Positions 61,930 through 64,000 of a stretch of DNA of 64,000 nucleotides are shown piece by piece. The DNA lies in contig NZ_CP109446.1 in NCBI RefSeq assembly GCF_036227265.1, positions 2,245,501 to 2,309,500 on the forward strand, read 5' to 3'. Every line of letters starts with the position of its first letter. Position 1 is the stretch's first letter. The translations under genes and the position numbers were made by a program. The DNA is from Streptomyces sp. NBC_01476 (GTDB lineage: Bacteria; Actinomycetota; Actinomycetes; Streptomycetales; Streptomycetaceae). The notes beneath the pieces were generated by a model. The model did no database searches. It had not been told where the DNA came from and saw nothing but the letters and a program-made list of their open reading frames with translations.

Positions 61930-62688
61930 TCAGGTGCCGAGCACGATGTCCCGCAGGACGTCCGCCGACACCGCGAGTCCGCTGCCGAAGGGCGCGTCCA
62001 GGTCCCAGATCAGGAAGAGCAGGAAGGCGATGAGCGCGCTGAAGAGCCCGGCGAGCAGCAACTCCCGTGGGGAGCGCCGGATCTGCAGCGTGAAGATCAG
62101 GCCGACCGTCACCAGCGCACCGGTGATCAGGCCGAACCACACCATGCCGGGCATCGTCGCCCCGGCGTTCTGCCCGCGCGACGCCCGCGCCTGATCGGCC
62201 GCGGCGACCTCGTCCACCACCGGCTGGTACGCCTGCGCGGCCAGATCGCTCCTGGGGTCGAACTGTGTCACGTCGGTCCGCACCTGGTTGAGCAACGCGG
62301 TGCCCTGCGGGGAGAGTTCACCGTGCTTGCGCATGTACGGCCACTCGTGGTCGGCGACGAACACGACATACGCGTCCACGTCCGAGCGCACCTTGTCCCG
62401 TACGTCCGCCGGGTACACCTGCACCCGGGACTTCACCTCGTGCAGCGCCTGCGCCTCGGCCAGGACATCCGCCTGCGCCGAGCCGCGGCCCTCCCAGACC
62501 CCGGCGATGGCCAGGCCCAGGACGATCGCGTAGACCACGCCGATCATCATGACCATGTACTCGATGACGTCCGGTGTCTCCGACGGGTCGTCGTCCTCGG
62601 CGATCCTGCGTTGCATCAGGACCACCACGCTGAGCACCACGGCGCAGACCGCGACCATGGCGATGACCAGTGCCACCCACTGCGACAT
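61930..62688 (-). CDS. DUF4239 (bestrophin-like) membrane protein
   Basis: The 252-residue protein has two N-terminal helices (VALVIAMVAVCAVVLSVVVL; YMVMMIGVVYAIVLGLAIAG), a soluble helical middle part with DVRDKVRSDVDAYVVFV and ADQARASRGQNAG, and two C-terminal helices (MVWFGLITGALVTVGLIFTL; LFSALIAFLLFLIWDLD). The layout matches DUF4239. Function unknown; bestrophin-like channels are suggested for relatives. AGGGGGAA precedes the ATG. It is 22 bases downstream of the proline-rich protein gene and probably co-transcribed. Confidence 0.88.
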   Translation of the reverse strand: MSQWVALVIAMVAVCAVVLSVVVLMQRRIAEDDDPSETPDVIEYMVMMIGVVYAIVLGLAIAGVWEGRGSAQADVLAEAQALHEVKSRVQVYPADVRDKVRSDVDAYVVFVADHEWPYMRKHGELSPQGTALLNQVRTDVTQFDPRSDLAAQAYQPVVDEVAAADQARASRGQNAGATMPGMVWFGLITGALVTVGLIFTLQIRRSPRELLLAGLFSALIAFLLFLIWDLDAPFGSGLAVSADVLRDIVLGT

Positions 62689-62710
62689 ACCGATTCCCCC
62701 TTGCTGTGGG

Positions 62711-63844
62711 CTAGTTGTTCCTGCGATACGCGTTGGAGCCGGGCCGCAGCACCGCCACGGCGAGCAGCGCGGGCACCGTGGTGAGCAGCAGCGTCACGGT
62801 GAGCGGCCGCCGGTGCGGGGCGGGCGGTGCGGCCGGCGACGGTTGCCTGACCGGCCAGTGCACGGCCGCCGGTGCGGCGGGCGGCGCGGGGTGCGGCGAG
62901 ACGGTGGGTGCGGGTGCCGGTGCGGGTTCGGGCGGCGGTGCGGGCCGCGGTGGAGGCGGCGGTGGAGGCGGCGGTGGAGGCGGCGGCGGTACGGCCACGG
63001 CCGGCGGCGTGGGCTGCGGTGTCGGGGTGGGCGTGGGTTCCGGGGGTGTCGGGGTGGGCGTGGGTGACGGGCTGGGGCTCGGGGGTGCGGTCGTGGGCGG
63101 GGGTGTGGTCGGTGGCGGGGTGGTCGGCGGCGGTGGCGGCGGCGGGGGCTTCCCGCACCACCACGGCAGCGGCCTGCCGTGGTGCTCGCCGTGCCCGTGC
63201 CACTCCAAGCCCCAGCCCCAACTCCAGATCCACCGCCAGGGCACGCACCACGCGGGTACGGGCCGGTACGGGGGCCGCACCGGGAAGGTGTGAGGGTGAG
63301 CGGGCCCGGCGTGGTGCGCGGAGGTGCCCCCGTGGCCGGGCACGGCGGGAGCCGACCCACCACCCAGGTGGTGGGCCGGGCCGGACGGTCGGTTGCTGGC
63401 GGGCGGCTTCTCCGTGCCCGCCGCCGAGGGCTCAGCTGCGGGAGCCGGCTCGGGCTCAGGTGCCGCGGCAGGCTCGGGCGAGGAGGTCGGCGGCGACGCG
63501 GACGCGGCAGTCGGCTCCGGCGTCAGCGCCGGCTCCGCCACGGGTTCCGGCACCGCGGCAGGCGAAGACGGCTCCGGCGCAGCGGCGGACACGGGCGGCC
63601 GGTGTGCCCCGGAGCCCGGGGAGCCCGGGGAGCTCTCCTCCCGGCCGGCGGTCCCCCCGGCCCGCACGCCCGGCGAACCGCAGGTGCGCGCGGCGGGCGG
63701 AGCGGTCGCGTGATGTGACGGCGAGGCGCAAGGACCCCGGGGAGCGGCCATCGCCGATGTGCTCAGCCCCCAGGAGCCCGTCGCCATGACGGTGACGGCG
63801 AAAGCCGCCCATAAGCGGGTGTGTTTCCCCCACTGAATGCTCAT
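62711..63844 (-). CDS. secreted proline-rich protein with Trp/His-rich centre and C-terminal anchor
   Basis: The 377-residue protein has a signal peptide (AAFAVTVMATGSWGLSTSAMA, cleavage near residue 33). It continues with a Pro/Ala/Glu-rich stalk, then a 40-residue core rich in Trp and His (VPWRWIWSWGWGLEWHGHG) framed by Cys residues. Long poly-Pro and PTPT runs follow, with a C-terminal hydrophobic helix (LTVTLLLTTVPALLAVAVL). The Pro/Thr stalks imply passage through the cell wall. No enzyme motif is visible. The ATG at MSIQWGKHTR is preferred because it directly precedes the signal peptide. Confidence 0.75.
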   Translation of the reverse strand: MSIQWGKHTRLWAAFAVTVMATGSWGLSTSAMAAPRGPCASPSHHATAPPAARTCGSPGVRAGGTAGREESSPGSPGSGAHRPPVSAAAPEPSSPAAVPEPVAEPALTPEPTAASASPPTSSPEPAAAPEPEPAPAAEPSAAGTEKPPASNRPSGPAHHLGGGSAPAVPGHGGTSAHHAGPAHPHTFPVRPPYRPVPAWCVPWRWIWSWGWGLEWHGHGEHHGRPLPWWCGKPPPPPPPPTTPPPTTPPPTTAPPSPSPSPTPTPTPPEPTPTPTPQPTPPAVAVPPPPPPPPPPPPPPRPAPPPEPAPAPAPTVSPHPAPPAAPAAVHWPVRQPSPAAPPAPHRRPLTVTLLLTTVPALLAVAVLRPGSNAYRRNN

Positions 63845-64000
63845 TCGGCCATGGTCAGCAGCCACCGGAAGACGCGCCCGGGCCCCTCGCACCCTTCGCC
63901 CGAATGGGTGACTTTTGCCCAAAACCGCCGCTCATACGTACGACCAGTTCCTCCGGCGACCGCTCCTCTACTCCGGCCCCGAGGACCCCTCCGCCCGGCA

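Overview
The window is high-GC actinobacterial DNA and almost certainly comes from a member of the Streptomycetaceae. The evidence is strong G/C third-position codon bias, many GTG starts and 4-base stop/start overlaps, leaderless promoters, and several blocks typical of the family: rnpB-yaaA-eda-phosphatase-zinc ribbon-DUF34, a ramCSABR (SapB) cluster, XRE/DUF397 pairs, an ECF transporter operon and an EshA encapsulin. No tRNA, rRNA, CRISPR array or complete insertion sequence was seen.

The left end (1-6485) is a tightly coupled operon of unknown purpose. It holds a partial unknown protein, a P-loop kinase/nucleotidyltransferase fusion, a phosphoribosyltransferase, a GT9-like glycosyltransferase, an APH-fold kinase-like protein, an SDR oxidoreductase and a histidine phosphatase. 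The content suggests a small, probably nucleotide- or sugar-derived metabolite. It is followed by visibly lower-GC DNA (about 6960-12760). This segment encodes a 1470-residue caspase-like/NACHT/WD40 protein, a coupled alpha/beta hydrolase and an opposing small membrane protein. It looks like a horizontally acquired conflict or defence module and ends in repeats just beside rnpB.

From 13.5 to 31 kb there is mostly core-type chromosome. It includes RNase P RNA, YaaA, KDPG aldolase, phosphatase, zinc-ribbon coiled-coil and DUF34 proteins, and a beta-propeller-like protein. An FAD oxidoreductase follows, then an ABC exporter with a DesK-type kinase and NarL-type regulator that are split by a convergent serine-repeat gene. 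After these come an MFS pump, a methyltransferase, a lipoprotein amidase and membrane proteins. At 31.0-35.3 kb a GT4-methyltransferase-toroid operon lies divergent from a TetR regulator, with a perfect KstR-type operator between them.

The stretch 35.6-43.6 kb is a class III lanthipeptide (SapB/ram-type) cluster: orphan response regulator, two ABC exporter half-molecules, a 42-residue precursor and the kinase-cyclase synthetase. An XRE/DUF397 pair follows. At 45.2-51.0 kb an ECF vitamin-type importer operon begins with two secreted proteins, one of them a transcobalamin-like alpha/alpha toroid. Next come two paralogous low-complexity proteins, a DHA2 pump with a winged-helix tail, a peptidoglycan-binding protein and a HAD phosphatase. 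A GDT1-family Mn exporter sits behind a yybP-ykoY manganese riboswitch. The window ends with a DedA protein, the stand-alone Family 2B encapsulin EshA, a DUF4239 protein and a proline-rich secreted protein.
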